A stretch of 37,545 nt of DNA, from contig JBMYTN010000040.1 of NCBI GenBank assembly GCA_049604415.1, positions 1-37,545 on the forward strand, read 5' to 3'. Positions within the stretch are counted from its first letter, which is position 1, and the number at the start of each line of letters is the position of its first letter. The DNA comes from JBMYTN01 sp049604415 (GTDB lineage: Bacteria; Pseudomonadota; Alphaproteobacteria; Rhodospirillales; Rhodospirillaceae). Shown here piece after piece: positions 8,414-16,656 of the stretch. A program made the position numbers and the translations under genes. The notes beneath the pieces are model-generated. The model did no database searches. It was not told where the DNA came from and worked only from the letters and a program-made list of their open reading frames with translations.

Positions 8414-9343
8414 ATGTCGACTGTGTTTATCACCCATCATGCGTGTATCGACCATGATACGGGGACGTGGCACCCGGAATCACCGGATCGGTTGCGGGCG
8501 GTGCAACGCATCCTGCAGACCGAAGAATTTATGATGCTGCATCGGGCCGATGCGCCCCACGCGACCCGGGAGGAAATCCTCCGGGTTCACCCGATGTCGC
8601 ATATTGACTCGATCATGGATCACGTGCCCCGAGAAGGCCATCACCACATGGATGGCGATACGGTGCTGTCGCCGGATTCCGGTGAGGCCGCCTTGCGCGC
8701 CGCCGGTGGGGTCATTTTGGGCATTGATGAAGTGATGTCAAAACTTGCCCGCAACGCCTTTATCGGCGTGCGGCCCCCGGGCCACCATGCGGAACTGCAC
8801 ACCGCCATGGGTTTCTGCCTGTTTAACAATGCCGCCATTGGCGCCTATCACGCCCGCAGCAAATACGGCATGGAGCGGATCGCCGTGGTGGATTGGGATG
8901 TCCATCATGGCAATGGCACCCAGCACATTTTCTGGGATGACCCGGGGATGTTCTATGCCTCCACCCATGAAGCCCATTCCTTCCCGAACACCGGTTTTGT
9001 CAACGAAACCGGGGTGAAGAAGAACATCCTGAACTGCCCGCTCAATCCGGGGACTGGATCCGATGACTTCCGCGAAGCCATGACCGAACGCCTGATCCCC
9101 GGGCTTCGGGAGTTCAAGCCGGATATGATCATCATCTCCGCCGGGTTTGACGGTCACCAGATGGATCCGATGGCCAGCTTGAACTTGCAGGTCAAAGACT
9201 ATGTCTGGGCCACCCAGCAGTTGATGGATGTGGCCAATGAGCTTTGTGACGACCGTCTGATTTCAGTGCTGGAAGGCGGCTATGACATCATGGCTCTGGC
9301 TGGTTGTGTCTCGGCCCATGTGCGGACCTTGATGGAACATTGA
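8414..9343 (+). CDS. Histone deacetylase-family protein (class II HDAC/AcuC-like)
   Basis: Zinc-dependent deacetylase of the arginase/HDAC fold, 309 aa, cytoplasmic; bacterial members act on acetyl-lysine, acetylpolyamines or similar substrates, and the substrate here is not known. Catalytic signatures are complete: RPPGHHAE with the His pair H124-H125, the zinc ligands D162 and H164 in DWDVHHGNGT, D246 in SAGFDGH, and catalytic Y290 in LEGGYD. The start ATG 8414 follows a strong GGGGAGG site. It is followed, same strand, by xseB, ispA, dxs and tlyA. An HDAC gene just ahead of xseB is familiar from alphaproteobacterial genomes, though a promoter-like sequence before xseB suggests separate transcription as well. 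Confidence 0.93.
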   Translation: MSTVFITHHACIDHDTGTWHPESPDRLRAVQRILQTEEFMMLHRADAPHATREEILRVHPMSHIDSIMDHVPREGHHHMDGDTVLSPDSGEAALRAAGGVILGIDEVMSKLARNAFIGVRPPGHHAELHTAMGFCLFNNAAIGAYHARSKYGMERIAVVDWDVHHGNGTQHIFWDDPGMFYASTHEAHSFPNTGFVNETGVKKNILNCPLNPGTGSDDFREAMTERLIPGLREFKPDMIIISAGFDGHQMDPMASLNLQVKDYVWATQQLMDVANELCDDRLISVLEGGYDIMALAGCVSAHVRTLMEH

Positions 9344-9453
9344 GGTCGCGCCGTAACCCCTTGCAGACAGGGCAATACCCCTTGAAAAAATAAGAGAGTG
9401 TGGTCCGTCTGCATCGGTCATCTTCGCAACTGCAAAACTACACCGTGAACGGG

Positions 9454-9482
9454 TTGCACCGGGGCTATCCTCCAGCTACTAT
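9454..9482 (+). promoter_or_regulatory. Predicted sigma-70 type promoter before xseB
   Basis: TTGCAC (9454-9459) and TACTAT (9477-9482) are separated by exactly 17 bases, a good match to the housekeeping consensus. The expected transcript would begin near 9489, leaving a leader of about 29 bases before the xseB ATG at 9518. That ATG has no clear Shine-Dalgarno sequence. The promoter would allow the xseB-ispA-dxs-tlyA block to be expressed apart from the HDAC gene. Confidence 0.5.
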
Positions 9483-9517
9483 CCGGCGCCTTTTTTATGA
9501 GACGAGCCCCTTAGTCC

Positions 9518-9799
9518 ATGTCAGAACCCGGCTCTACACCGCCTTTGGCGGACCCGGCGGCCCATGCCGATATTGCAAAGATGTCCTTTGAACAGGCGCT
9601 CACGGCCCTTGAGGATATCGTGCGCTCCCTGGAAGGGGGACGGGTGGATCTGGACCGGTCCGTGGAAGCCTATGAACGGGGTGTGCTGCTCAAAAGGCAT
9701 TGCGAGGCAAAATTGGCCGAAGCAAAAGCAAAGGTGGAGCGGATCACGATTGGTCCGGATGGAACAGCCTCAACAGCGCCCTTGGATCCTGAGGGTTAA
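9518..9799 (+). CDS. xseB: Exodeoxyribonuclease VII small subunit
   Basis: Small subunit of exonuclease VII, which with XseA degrades single-stranded DNA to oligonucleotides in repair and recombination. The 93-aa protein has the typical helical hairpin core, MSFEQALTALEDIVRSLE then VDLDRSVEAYERGVLL and a final helix CEAKLAEAKAKVERI, from about residue 22 to 80. An Ala/Pro-rich lead of about 21 residues precedes it. ATG 9518 is chosen although no ribosome site is evident; ATG 9581 (MSFEQAL) would trim the protein to the bare domain. xseA is not in the window. xseB next to ispA and dxs is a common bacterial arrangement. Confidence 0.94.
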   Translation: MSEPGSTPPLADPAAHADIAKMSFEQALTALEDIVRSLEGGRVDLDRSVEAYERGVLLKRHCEAKLAEAKAKVERITIGPDGTASTAPLDPEG

Positions 9800-9890
9800 G
9801 GGCTGAGATCTGTGCTGTGGCGCAGGGACGGAGCGCGCTGGACTGGAACGCGCCGTCCTGCGGATGCGGTTGGTATGAAGGTAGTGGATA

Positions 9891-10790
9891 GTGGTCACTC
9901 TGAAAGAGTCCCTGGCCGCCGGTGCGGAGGCCGTTAATGCCGAGATTGATCGGCTGATCCCGGCGACGGATGCCCCGGAAGCCCGTTTGATCGAGGCCAT
10001 GCGCTATTCCTCGTTGGAAGGTGGCAAGCGCCTGCGTCCGTTTTTGGTCATGCAGTCCGCTGGCCTGTTTAATGTATCCCCCACCTGCGCGCTGCGGGTC
10101 GCTGCGGCCATTGAAATGGTGCATTGCTATTCTCTGATCCATGATGACCTTCCGGCCATGGATGATGATGATCTGCGCCGGGGCCGTCCGACCTGTCACA
10201 AGCAATTCGACGATGCCACCGCGATCCTGGCCGGGGACGCCTTGCTGACCCGGGCTTTTGAGGTGGTGGCCAGCGAAGACACCCATTCCGATCCGGCGGT
10301 CCGCTGCGAGCTGATCACCGAACTGGCCGAAGGGGCCGGGGCCCATGGCATGGTTGGCGGTCAGATGGTTGATTTGGCCGTTGAGCGCGGCCTGATCGAA
10401 ACCCACCGCGATGTGGCGGCGATCACCCGGATGCACCGGATGAAGACCGGTCGCTTGTTTACCTTCTCCTGCGTGGCTGGACCGATCATGGGCAAGGCCC
10501 CGGCGGCCATGCGCTTGGCATTGTCCAATTTTTCCCATGATCTGGGGCTGGCATTCCAGATTTGGGATGACGTGTTGGATGTGGAAGGCGATGCGGAAAC
10601 GCTCGGCAAAACCCCTGGCAAGGACGAAGCGGCGGGTAAAACCACCTTTGTCAGTCTGATGGGGCTGGACCGGGCGCGGGAGCAGGCTTTGTTGCTGGCC
10701 GATCAAGCCAAGCGGCATCTTGATCCTTTCGAAGACGAAGCGGATTTGTTGCGGGCCGTGGCCCAATATATGGTGGAACGAAAGTCCTGA
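9891..10790 (+). CDS. ispA: Farnesyl diphosphate synthase (polyprenyl synthetase)
   Basis: Head-to-tail prenyltransferase condensing IPP with DMAPP and then GPP, giving FPP for quinones, undecaprenyl phosphate and hopanoids or carotenoids. The first Asp-rich motif is HDDLPAMDDDDLRRG (D85, D86 to D91), the second is WDDVLD (D226, D227, D230), and GGKRLRP (44-50) binds diphosphate. The length of 299 aa is normal for bacterial IspA. The start is GTG 9891, with GAAGG about 11 bases upstream; no in-frame ATG fits better. It sits 91 bases after xseB and 136 bases before dxs, so precursor synthesis and chain elongation genes are adjacent. Whether it stops at C15 or goes on to C20 cannot be told with certainty by eye. 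Confidence 0.94.
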   Translation: MVTLKESLAAGAEAVNAEIDRLIPATDAPEARLIEAMRYSSLEGGKRLRPFLVMQSAGLFNVSPTCALRVAAAIEMVHCYSLIHDDLPAMDDDDLRRGRPTCHKQFDDATAILAGDALLTRAFEVVASEDTHSDPAVRCELITELAEGAGAHGMVGGQMVDLAVERGLIETHRDVAAITRMHRMKTGRLFTFSCVAGPIMGKAPAAMRLALSNFSHDLGLAFQIWDDVLDVEGDAETLGKTPGKDEAAGKTTFVSLMGLDRAREQALLLADQAKRHLDPFEDEADLLRAVAQYMVERKS

Positions 10791-10802
10791 GGAATGGCGC
10801 AA

Positions 10803-10836
10803 CCGGGCCCGGGGACCGAGGCAATGACTGCCTCGG
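10803..10836 (+). other. Palindrome and stem-loop in the ispA-dxs spacer
   Basis: CCGGGCCCGG (10803-10812) is a 10-base palindrome. Four bases later CCGAGGCA (10816-10823) pairs perfectly with TGCCTCGG (10829-10836) around the loop ATGAC. No U-tract follows on either strand, so it is not an ordinary terminator. It may be an RNA processing or stability hairpin in the ispA-dxs transcript, or a protein site ahead of dxs. Confidence 0.55.
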
Positions 10837-10926
10837 AAAAGCCTGGATTGGCGGCAATGAAGAGCGGGACTGAGAAGATGATGATCGGGCCAAGCACTGG
10901 ACTGGCTCGGTACAAAGGAGGGTAGT

Positions 10927-12867
10927 GTGGCGGACGAAATGGCAACGCCTTTGCTGGACAGGATCAGCGATCCCAAGGATCTGCGCGGGCTCAGCCTAGA
11001 AGATTTGCGTCGTTTGTCGGACGATGTGCGCCAGGATTTGATCCGGTCGGTGTCCCATACCGGGGGCCACCTTGGGGCTGGCCTCGGCGTCGTTGAGCTG
11101 ACGGTTGCTTTGCATCACGTGTTTGAAACCCCCCAGGATCGCCTGATCTGGGATGTGGGCCACCAATGCTATCCGCATAAGATCCTGACCGGGCGTCGGG
11201 ACCGGATGCGCACCATCCGCCAGGGCGAGGGTCTGTCCGGCTTTACCCTGCGCACCGAAAGTGATTATGACCCGTTTGGTGCGGGCCACTCATCGACCTC
11301 GATTTCTGCCGGTCTGGGCATGGCCGTGGGCACTGCGCTCCAGGACAAAGAACGCCATGTGGTCAGCGTGATCGGCGATGGCGCGATCAGCGCGGGCATG
11401 GCCTATGAGGCCATGAACAATGCCGGGGCCATGAAGGCACGGCTGATTGTCATCCTGAATGACAATGACATGTCCATCGCCACCCCGGTTGGGGCGATGA
11501 GCGCCTATTTGTCCCGCCTGTTGTCTTCCAAGAGCTTCCGCTCGATCCGCCATATCGCCAAAGAAGTCGCTTCCCACTTGCCCGACGCCCTGGAACGCAC
11601 CGCCAAGCGGGCCGAAGAATATGCCCGGGGCATTGTCACCGGCGGCGGCACCTTGTTCGAGGAAATGGGCTTTTATTATGTCGGTCCGGTGGATGGTCAC
11701 CGCATTGATCATTTGGTGCCGGTGCTGCGCAATGTCCGCGATGCCGACACCGATGGTCCGGTGCTGATCCATGTGGTCACCCAAAAGGGCAAGGGCTATG
11801 GACCGGCGGAAAAGGCGGCGGACAAATATCACGGCGTGACCAAATTCGATGTGGTCACTGGCGTGCAGTCCAAACCCAAGCCGCAAGCGCCAAGCTATAC
11901 CAGCGTGTTTGCCAAGGCTTTGATCGATGAAGCCAAGCGCGACCATCGCATTGCCGGGATTAATGCGGCGATGCCGTCTGGCACTGGCTTGGACAAATTT
12001 GGCCAGGAATTCCCGGATCGCTGTTTCGATGTTGGCATTGCCGAACAGCATGCGGTCACCTTCGCCGCGGGCATGGCCCATGAGGGCATGAAGCCCTTTG
12101 CCGCGATTTATTCCACCTTCCTGCAGCGCGGCTTTGACCAGGTCGTCCATGATGTGGCGATCCAAAACCTGCCGGTCCGCTTTGCCGTTGACCGGGCCGG
12201 GTTTGTCGGGGCCGATGGCGCGACCCACCAGGGCCTCTATGACATGGCCTATCTGGGCTGTATCCCGAATATGACCATCATGAGCGCTGCCGATGAAGGC
12301 GAGCTGGTCCATATGGTTGCCACCGCCGCCGCCCATGACAGCGGTCCGATTGTGCTGCGCTATCCGCGCGGCGAAGGGGTCGGTGTTGATCTGCCCGAAC
12401 GCGGTGTGCCCATTCCCATTGGCACCGGGCGGGTGATGCAAGAAGGCCGGGGCGTGGCCCTGCTGACCATCGGCACCGCCTTGCACCAGGCTCTGGAAGC
12501 GGCGGAATCCCTGGCAGCGAAGGGCATTACCCCGACCGTGGCCGATGCTCGCTTTGTGAAGCCGCTGGACACCGATCTGATCCGGCGCTTGGCCGCCGAC
12601 CATGATGTGTTGATCACCATTGAAGAGGGCGCTGCCGGGGGCTTTGGTGCCCAGGTCAGCCACTTCTTGATCAATGAAGGTCTGATGGACGGGGATCTGA
12701 AGCTGCGTTGCTTGACCGTGCCCGATCACCTGTTCGAGCATGACAAGCCTGCGGTTCAGCTGCAGCGCGCCGGTTTGGACGCGGCTGGGATTGCCCAAAG
12801 CGTGTTGACCGCGCTCGGAATCGCCGAAGCCAAGCCCGCCGCTGCGGATACGGCTGCCAAAGCCTAA
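10927..12867 (+). CDS. dxs: 1-deoxy-D-xylulose-5-phosphate synthase
   Basis: First and usually rate-setting enzyme of the MEP isoprenoid pathway: pyruvate plus glyceraldehyde 3-phosphate give DXP, with thiamine diphosphate. The 646-aa length matches the family. Visible marks are HTGGHLGAGLGVVELT at the N-terminus, WDVGHQCYPHKILTGR, the ThDP motif from GDGAISAGMAYEAMNNAG (about residues 153-170), and the transketolase-like segment with DVGIAEQHAVTFAAGMA and HQGLYDMAYL. The start is GTG 10927, chosen because AAAGGAGGG lies 6-8 bases upstream, the strongest ribosome site in this cluster. The C-terminal 15 residues are Ala-rich. tlyA follows after 33 bases, probably in the same transcript. DXP also feeds thiamine and, in some bacteria, PLP synthesis. 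Confidence 0.97.
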   Translation: MADEMATPLLDRISDPKDLRGLSLEDLRRLSDDVRQDLIRSVSHTGGHLGAGLGVVELTVALHHVFETPQDRLIWDVGHQCYPHKILTGRRDRMRTIRQGEGLSGFTLRTESDYDPFGAGHSSTSISAGLGMAVGTALQDKERHVVSVIGDGAISAGMAYEAMNNAGAMKARLIVILNDNDMSIATPVGAMSAYLSRLLSSKSFRSIRHIAKEVASHLPDALERTAKRAEEYARGIVTGGGTLFEEMGFYYVGPVDGHRIDHLVPVLRNVRDADTDGPVLIHVVTQKGKGYGPAEKAADKYHGVTKFDVVTGVQSKPKPQAPSYTSVFAKALIDEAKRDHRIAGINAAMPSGTGLDKFGQEFPDRCFDVGIAEQHAVTFAAGMAHEGMKPFAAIYSTFLQRGFDQVVHDVAIQNLPVRFAVDRAGFVGADGATHQGLYDMAYLGCIPNMTIMSAADEGELVHMVATAAAHDSGPIVLRYPRGEGVGVDLPERGVPIPIGTGRVMQEGRGVALLTIGTALHQALEAAESLAAKGITPTVADARFVKPLDTDLIRRLAADHDVLITIEEGAAGGFGAQVSHFLINEGLMDGDLKLRCLTVPDHLFEHDKPAVQLQRAGLDAAGIAQSVLTALGIAEAKPAAADTAAKA

Positions 12868-12900
12868 TCGTCAGACTTTGCCTGACCGGGGCCGCCCTTC

Positions 12901-13698
12901 ATGGCCAGCAAAAAATACCGGCTCGACCAGCTTTTGGTCGACCGGGGCTTGGTGGAAAGCCGCTCCAAAGCCCAGGCCCTAGTGCTGGCCGGAGCGGTTT
13001 ATTCCGGCGAGCAAAAACTCACCAAAGCCGGTGCGCAGCTGCGCGATGATGTGGCCCTGACGGTGCGGGCCAAGGACCACCCGTGGGTCTCGCGCGGGGG
13101 TCTCAAACTGGTCAAGGGCTTGGACACATTCGGGATCGCGCCGACCGGTTCGACCTGTCTGGATGTCGGGGCCTCCACCGGAGGCTTCACCGATGTGTTG
13201 CTGACCCATGGGGCGTCCAAGGTCTACGCCGTCGATGTGGGCTATGGCCAGTTGGCCAATAAGCTGCGCCAGGACGACCGGGTGGTGATCCTGGAACGCA
13301 CCAATGCCCGTCACCTCACCCCTGCTTTGATCCCCGATCCCATCGATATGGTGGTGTGTGACGCCAGCTTTATTGGTTTGGAAACCGTCTTGCCAGCCCC
13401 GATGGCTTTGGCTCGGTCCGCAGGGGCCAAATTGCTCGCCCTGATCAAACCGCAATTCGAGGTCGGACGGGGCCGGGTCGGCAAAGGCGGTGTGGTCCGC
13501 GATCCGGCCTTGCATGAGGAAGTCTGCGAACGGATCACCGCCTGGGTCGCGGCGCAGCCCGGAGCCTGGAAGCTGTTGGGGCTGACGGAAAGTCCGATCA
13601 AAGGCCCGGAAGGCAATATCGAGTTCCTGATCGGGGCCGAGCGGACCGAAACCGGTTCAGTGCTCCCAGAAGCAGACCAACCGTCCCCCCATCTCTAA
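12901..13698 (+). CDS. tlyA: TlyA-family rRNA methyltransferase with S4 domain
   Basis: Predicted SAM-dependent rRNA 2'-O-methyltransferase of the TlyA/hemolysin A family; the mycobacterial member methylates 16S and 23S rRNA cytidines. An S4 RNA-binding domain covers about residues 4-65 (YRLDQLLVDRGLVESRSKAQ). The Rossmann-like FtsJ domain follows, with the SAM loop DVGASTGGFTDVLL near residue 88 and DVGYGQLANKLR. VCDASFIGLETVLP and LIKPQFEVG supply the acidic and lysine residues expected for catalysis. Length, 265 aa, is normal. No ribosome site is seen before ATG 12901, fitting translation coupled to dxs 33 bases upstream. The old hemolysin name should not be taken as function. Confidence 0.92.
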   Translation: MASKKYRLDQLLVDRGLVESRSKAQALVLAGAVYSGEQKLTKAGAQLRDDVALTVRAKDHPWVSRGGLKLVKGLDTFGIAPTGSTCLDVGASTGGFTDVLLTHGASKVYAVDVGYGQLANKLRQDDRVVILERTNARHLTPALIPDPIDMVVCDASFIGLETVLPAPMALARSAGAKLLALIKPQFEVGRGRVGKGGVVRDPALHEEVCERITAWVAAQPGAWKLLGLTESPIKGPEGNIEFLIGAERTETGSVLPEADQPSPHL

Positions 13699-13729
13699 GG
13701 TCCGCGATCCGAGGCCAAGCAATATCCCC

Positions 13730-13766
13730 GGTTCAAGAGCAGACCCGGCACTGTTACTCTTGGACT
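13730..13766 (+). other. Candidate stem-loop in the scpB leader
   Basis: GGTTCAAGAG (13730-13739) can pair with CTCTTGGACT (13757-13766), ten pairs including two G-U, around a 17-base loop. A further CGCGA (13771-13775) and TCGCG (13804-13808) can pair just upstream of the scpB ribosome site, a run of seven G at 13822-13828. It could end the tlyA transcript or shape the scpB leader, but no U-tract follows. Confidence 0.3.
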
Positions 13767-13835
13767 CAAGCGCGAGAGATCACCGAGCCATAACGGGGAC
13801 GCTTCGCGATAAAAACCAAAAGGGGGGGTTCGGAA

Positions 13836-14615
13836 ATGCACTATGTCACGACCACGCTTGTCGACCATGTGGCAACCGTTCAATTCGATCAGCCGAAAAA
13901 ACTCAACGCCCTCAGCGAGCCGATGATCGAAGAGATCATCGAAGCGTTGGAAGACTGCCGGGCACGGAAGGCCCGGGTGGTGATCCTGCGCGCCCGCCCA
14001 GGGGTTAAGGTCTGGTCTGCTGGCCATGACGTCAGCGAACTACCCAGAGGAAAAAGAGACCCGCTCGGTTGGGATGATCCCTTGCGCCAAGTGATCCGGG
14101 CCATCGAGGAATTGCCGATCCCGGTCATCGCTTTGATCGAAGGCGGCGTCTGGGGTGGGGCCTGTGAACTGGCTCTGGTATGCGACGTGACTCTGTCGAC
14201 CACGGAGTCCACCTTTGCGGTCACACCGGCCAAGCTTGGTGTGCCCTATAACGCCACGGGCTTGATCACCTTCAAAACCGTGGTCCCGATGCCAGCCCTG
14301 AAAGAGTTGATTTTCACCGCAGCGCCGATTTCGGCCAAGCGGGCCCATGAACTGGGGATCGTCAACCATGTCCGGGACAAGGACGAGATTGAAGCCTATG
14401 CCGCCAATATGGCGCAGCAGATCGCGCAAAACGCCCCTTTGAGCATTGCGGTGGCCAAGGAGCAATTGCGCATTCTCGCCAGTGCCAGTTCGATGACGCC
14501 GCGCATGTTTGAACGGATCCAAGGCCTGCGTCGGGTGGTCTATGACAGCGCCGATTACCAGGAAGGCTTGACCGCGTTTGATGAGAAGCGCAAGCCGGTC
14601 TTTACCGGCGAATAG
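13836..14615 (+). CDS. scpB: Methylmalonyl-CoA decarboxylase
   Basis: Crotonase-fold enzyme that converts methylmalonyl-CoA to propionyl-CoA. The whole 259-aa sequence follows E. coli ScpB/YgfG closely as I recall it: KLNALS near residue 22, VWSAGHDVSELP with RDPL after it, GGVWGGACE, LGVPYNATG, and a C-terminus GLRRVVYDSADYQEGLTAF. The residues reported as active in YgfG (His66, Gly110, Tyr140) fall at H64, G108 and Y138 here with a constant offset of two. It is therefore not a generic enoyl-CoA hydratase, which would carry the catalytic Glu pair instead. Neither the mutase (scpA) nor the CoA transferase (scpC) is adjacent. The ribosome site is G-rich. It is convergent with sppA. Confidence 0.9.
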   Translation: MHYVTTTLVDHVATVQFDQPKKLNALSEPMIEEIIEALEDCRARKARVVILRARPGVKVWSAGHDVSELPRGKRDPLGWDDPLRQVIRAIEELPIPVIALIEGGVWGGACELALVCDVTLSTTESTFAVTPAKLGVPYNATGLITFKTVVPMPALKELIFTAAPISAKRAHELGIVNHVRDKDEIEAYAANMAQQIAQNAPLSIAVAKEQLRILASASSMTPRMFERIQGLRRVVYDSADYQEGLTAFDEKRKPVFTGE

Positions 14616-14648
14616 GCTTGGCGCTCCTGGTCCTTTAGGTCTCAGGCC

Positions 14649-16505
14649 TTAACCCTCGGGTCGCACCGGTGGGGCCAGCAGCAAGGCGGGCTCTTGGCCC
14701 AGCATTTGGGCCGCGCCCAACTGCTCGACCCAAGGCGCGAGGACCGGCTCCAGGGTCGCCCGGGTCTGGTCCATGCGCTGAAGGCCAGCGGCCAGTTCCA
14801 TGGTCATCAGCGGCAAATCGGCCAGGCGTTCCAGCAGGCTGACATCGCTTTGTTCCGGGAAGCGGACCAGATGCAGCTCGGTTTCTGGGGGGATTTTGGC
14901 CGCCTCGCGCACCGTTGACAGGGTTTGGGTCCAACCGCCATTGGCATCGACAAGGCCCAAGGACAAGGCCCGCGCGCCGGAGACCACACGGCCCCCGGCG
15001 ACCGCATCGGCTTCACTGGCTGACAGATTGCGGTTTTCCCGCAGCTTGGCCAGGAAGTCGGCATAGATCGCATCAGTCAGACTGTCGATTTTGGCTTGAG
15101 ACTCGCCAACAAAGGGGGTGTTGGGGTTCATGAAATTGGCGTTCTTGCCCCGGGAGACCCCATCCCAGGACACCTCCAGCTCGCGCCACAGGCCATCAAG
15201 CACGAATTTACCGGCAATCACCCCGATAGAGCCGGTGATGCTGCCCGGTTGGGCGATGATGCTATCCGAAGCCATGGCGATAAAATACCCGCCCGAGGCC
15301 GCCACTTGACCCAAGGAGGCGATCACCGGCATGCCCTTTTCCCGGGCGCGCAGGATGGCGGCATGGATGGCATCGGACCCCAAATAGCTGCCACCGGGGC
15401 TCTCAATGCGCAATATCACGGCCGCCACATCCGGGTCGTCCACCGCCGCATCCAAGGCGGCGATCACTTCGGACGGGATGATGCCCGTCGGCTCGGCACC
15501 AAAAACCGGCAGGTCACCACCCTCTGGGGCGGTGCTGTCGCGATGAATGCCGCCGGTTAAGAACAGAACAGCGATTTTTTGCCGTTGTGCGGGCACATCG
15601 CCAGGTTCCTCGGTGGGGGCTGCTGCAGGGACCGTGGCGGCATAATGGGACAGCGGCACCAGCTCATCGGCATCGGTTTGCTTGCGGAACCGGTCTTCCA
15701 GCACATCCCGATAGGTCAGAATATCAATCAGGCGGCGTTCCTGGGCTTCGGCGGCTTGCAGCGGGGCCGCATCGACGGCAGCGCGCACATCCTCGGGGCT
15801 GATATTGCGCGACTGGGCAATGTCCATCACCGTGGCATCATAAAAGTCGCCAACCAGGGTGTCCCACATCCGATATTGCGGGCCCGACAGGGTGTAATCG
15901 GTGAAATTGGCCACCCCGGTTTTGAATTCTTCCCGGGTTTCGAATTGCGGCAACACGCCCAAACGATCCAACAGGCCCCGGGCATAGGGGGCTTGGATGG
16001 ACAGGCCCGTAATGCCGACGCCGCCGGTGGGCTGCAAGGCGATCCGGTCAAAGGCTGAGGCGGTGTAATAGCCGATCAGCCCACCGCCCAATTCGCCAAT
16101 GCTATCGGAATAGACCCAGGCCGGTTTGCCGGACAGGCGAAAGGCGGAGATCGCGTCCCGCAGTTCCTGGGCTTGGGACAGCGAGGTCGGACCACTGCTG
16201 ACATAGGCCAGCACGCCAACCACTTCCGGATCTGTGGCCGCTTGGGTCAGGGTATCGGAAAGTTGGCGCAGCGTCAGAGCCGGGGGGCCGCCTTGCACCA
16301 AATCCCGCAAGGGATCTCCGCCCAATTCCTGCTCCGGCCAAGTGCCATCCAAAGACAGGGTCAGGATCATGCGGTCGGGCAGGCTATCTTCTGCCCCGTC
16401 ATCCATATGGCTCATCACCAAGCTGGCACCGATGCCGCCCAAAATCACCGTAAACAGACCAACCGCTGCAAAGATCCAGAGGAACACCGCACTGATAAAA
16501 CGCAT
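14649..16505 (-). CDS. sppA: Signal peptide peptidase SppA, long (67K) type
   Basis: Inner-membrane serine protease with its catalytic part in the periplasm, clearing cleaved signal peptides and other membrane-released peptides. An N-terminal membrane anchor lies at about residues 3-32. Two tandem crotonase-like SppA domains follow (about 45-280 and 305-560), as in the E. coli tetramer. The catalytic lysine is most likely K195 in EEFKTGVANF of the first domain, and the nucleophile S404 in QVAASGGYFI of the second, preceded by RIESPGGS. The 618-aa length is normal. AAAGGT sits 8 bases before the ATG. The C-terminal 60 residues are Leu/Ala-rich with no clear motif. Confidence 0.93.
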   Translation of the reverse strand: MRFISAVFLWIFAAVGLFTVILGGIGASLVMSHMDDGAEDSLPDRMILTLSLDGTWPEQELGGDPLRDLVQGGPPALTLRQLSDTLTQAATDPEVVGVLAYVSSGPTSLSQAQELRDAISAFRLSGKPAWVYSDSIGELGGGLIGYYTASAFDRIALQPTGGVGITGLSIQAPYARGLLDRLGVLPQFETREEFKTGVANFTDYTLSGPQYRMWDTLVGDFYDATVMDIAQSRNISPEDVRAAVDAAPLQAAEAQERRLIDILTYRDVLEDRFRKQTDADELVPLSHYAATVPAAAPTEEPGDVPAQRQKIAVLFLTGGIHRDSTAPEGGDLPVFGAEPTGIIPSEVIAALDAAVDDPDVAAVILRIESPGGSYLGSDAIHAAILRAREKGMPVIASLGQVAASGGYFIAMASDSIIAQPGSITGSIGVIAGKFVLDGLWRELEVSWDGVSRGKNANFMNPNTPFVGESQAKIDSLTDAIYADFLAKLRENRNLSASEADAVAGGRVVSGARALSLGLVDANGGWTQTLSTVREAAKIPPETELHLVRFPEQSDVSLLERLADLPLMTMELAAGLQRMDQTRATLEPVLAPWVEQLGAAQMLGQEPALLLAPPVRPEG

Positions 16506-16656
16506 TCAATCGACCTTTATGGCTTGGAATCTTAACCGGGGTAGATGGCGTGTTTAACCCATTGCCCCCAGAGGGTGAGACGCGCAGACAGTGATTTCAA
16601 GGGGCGGGGAGCATTTCCCGCTTCAGGAAGGCAGGCAGGGGTGCCCTGGCAGTGGA

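Noticed and set aside
11290..12798. A 502-codon minus-strand open frame opposite dxs
   Set aside because: Antisense shadow of dxs, which is certain from its motifs. Composition is typical of shadows.
12901..13698. Hemolysin
   Set aside because: TlyA proteins carry S4 and FtsJ-like methyltransferase domains. The toxin name is historical.
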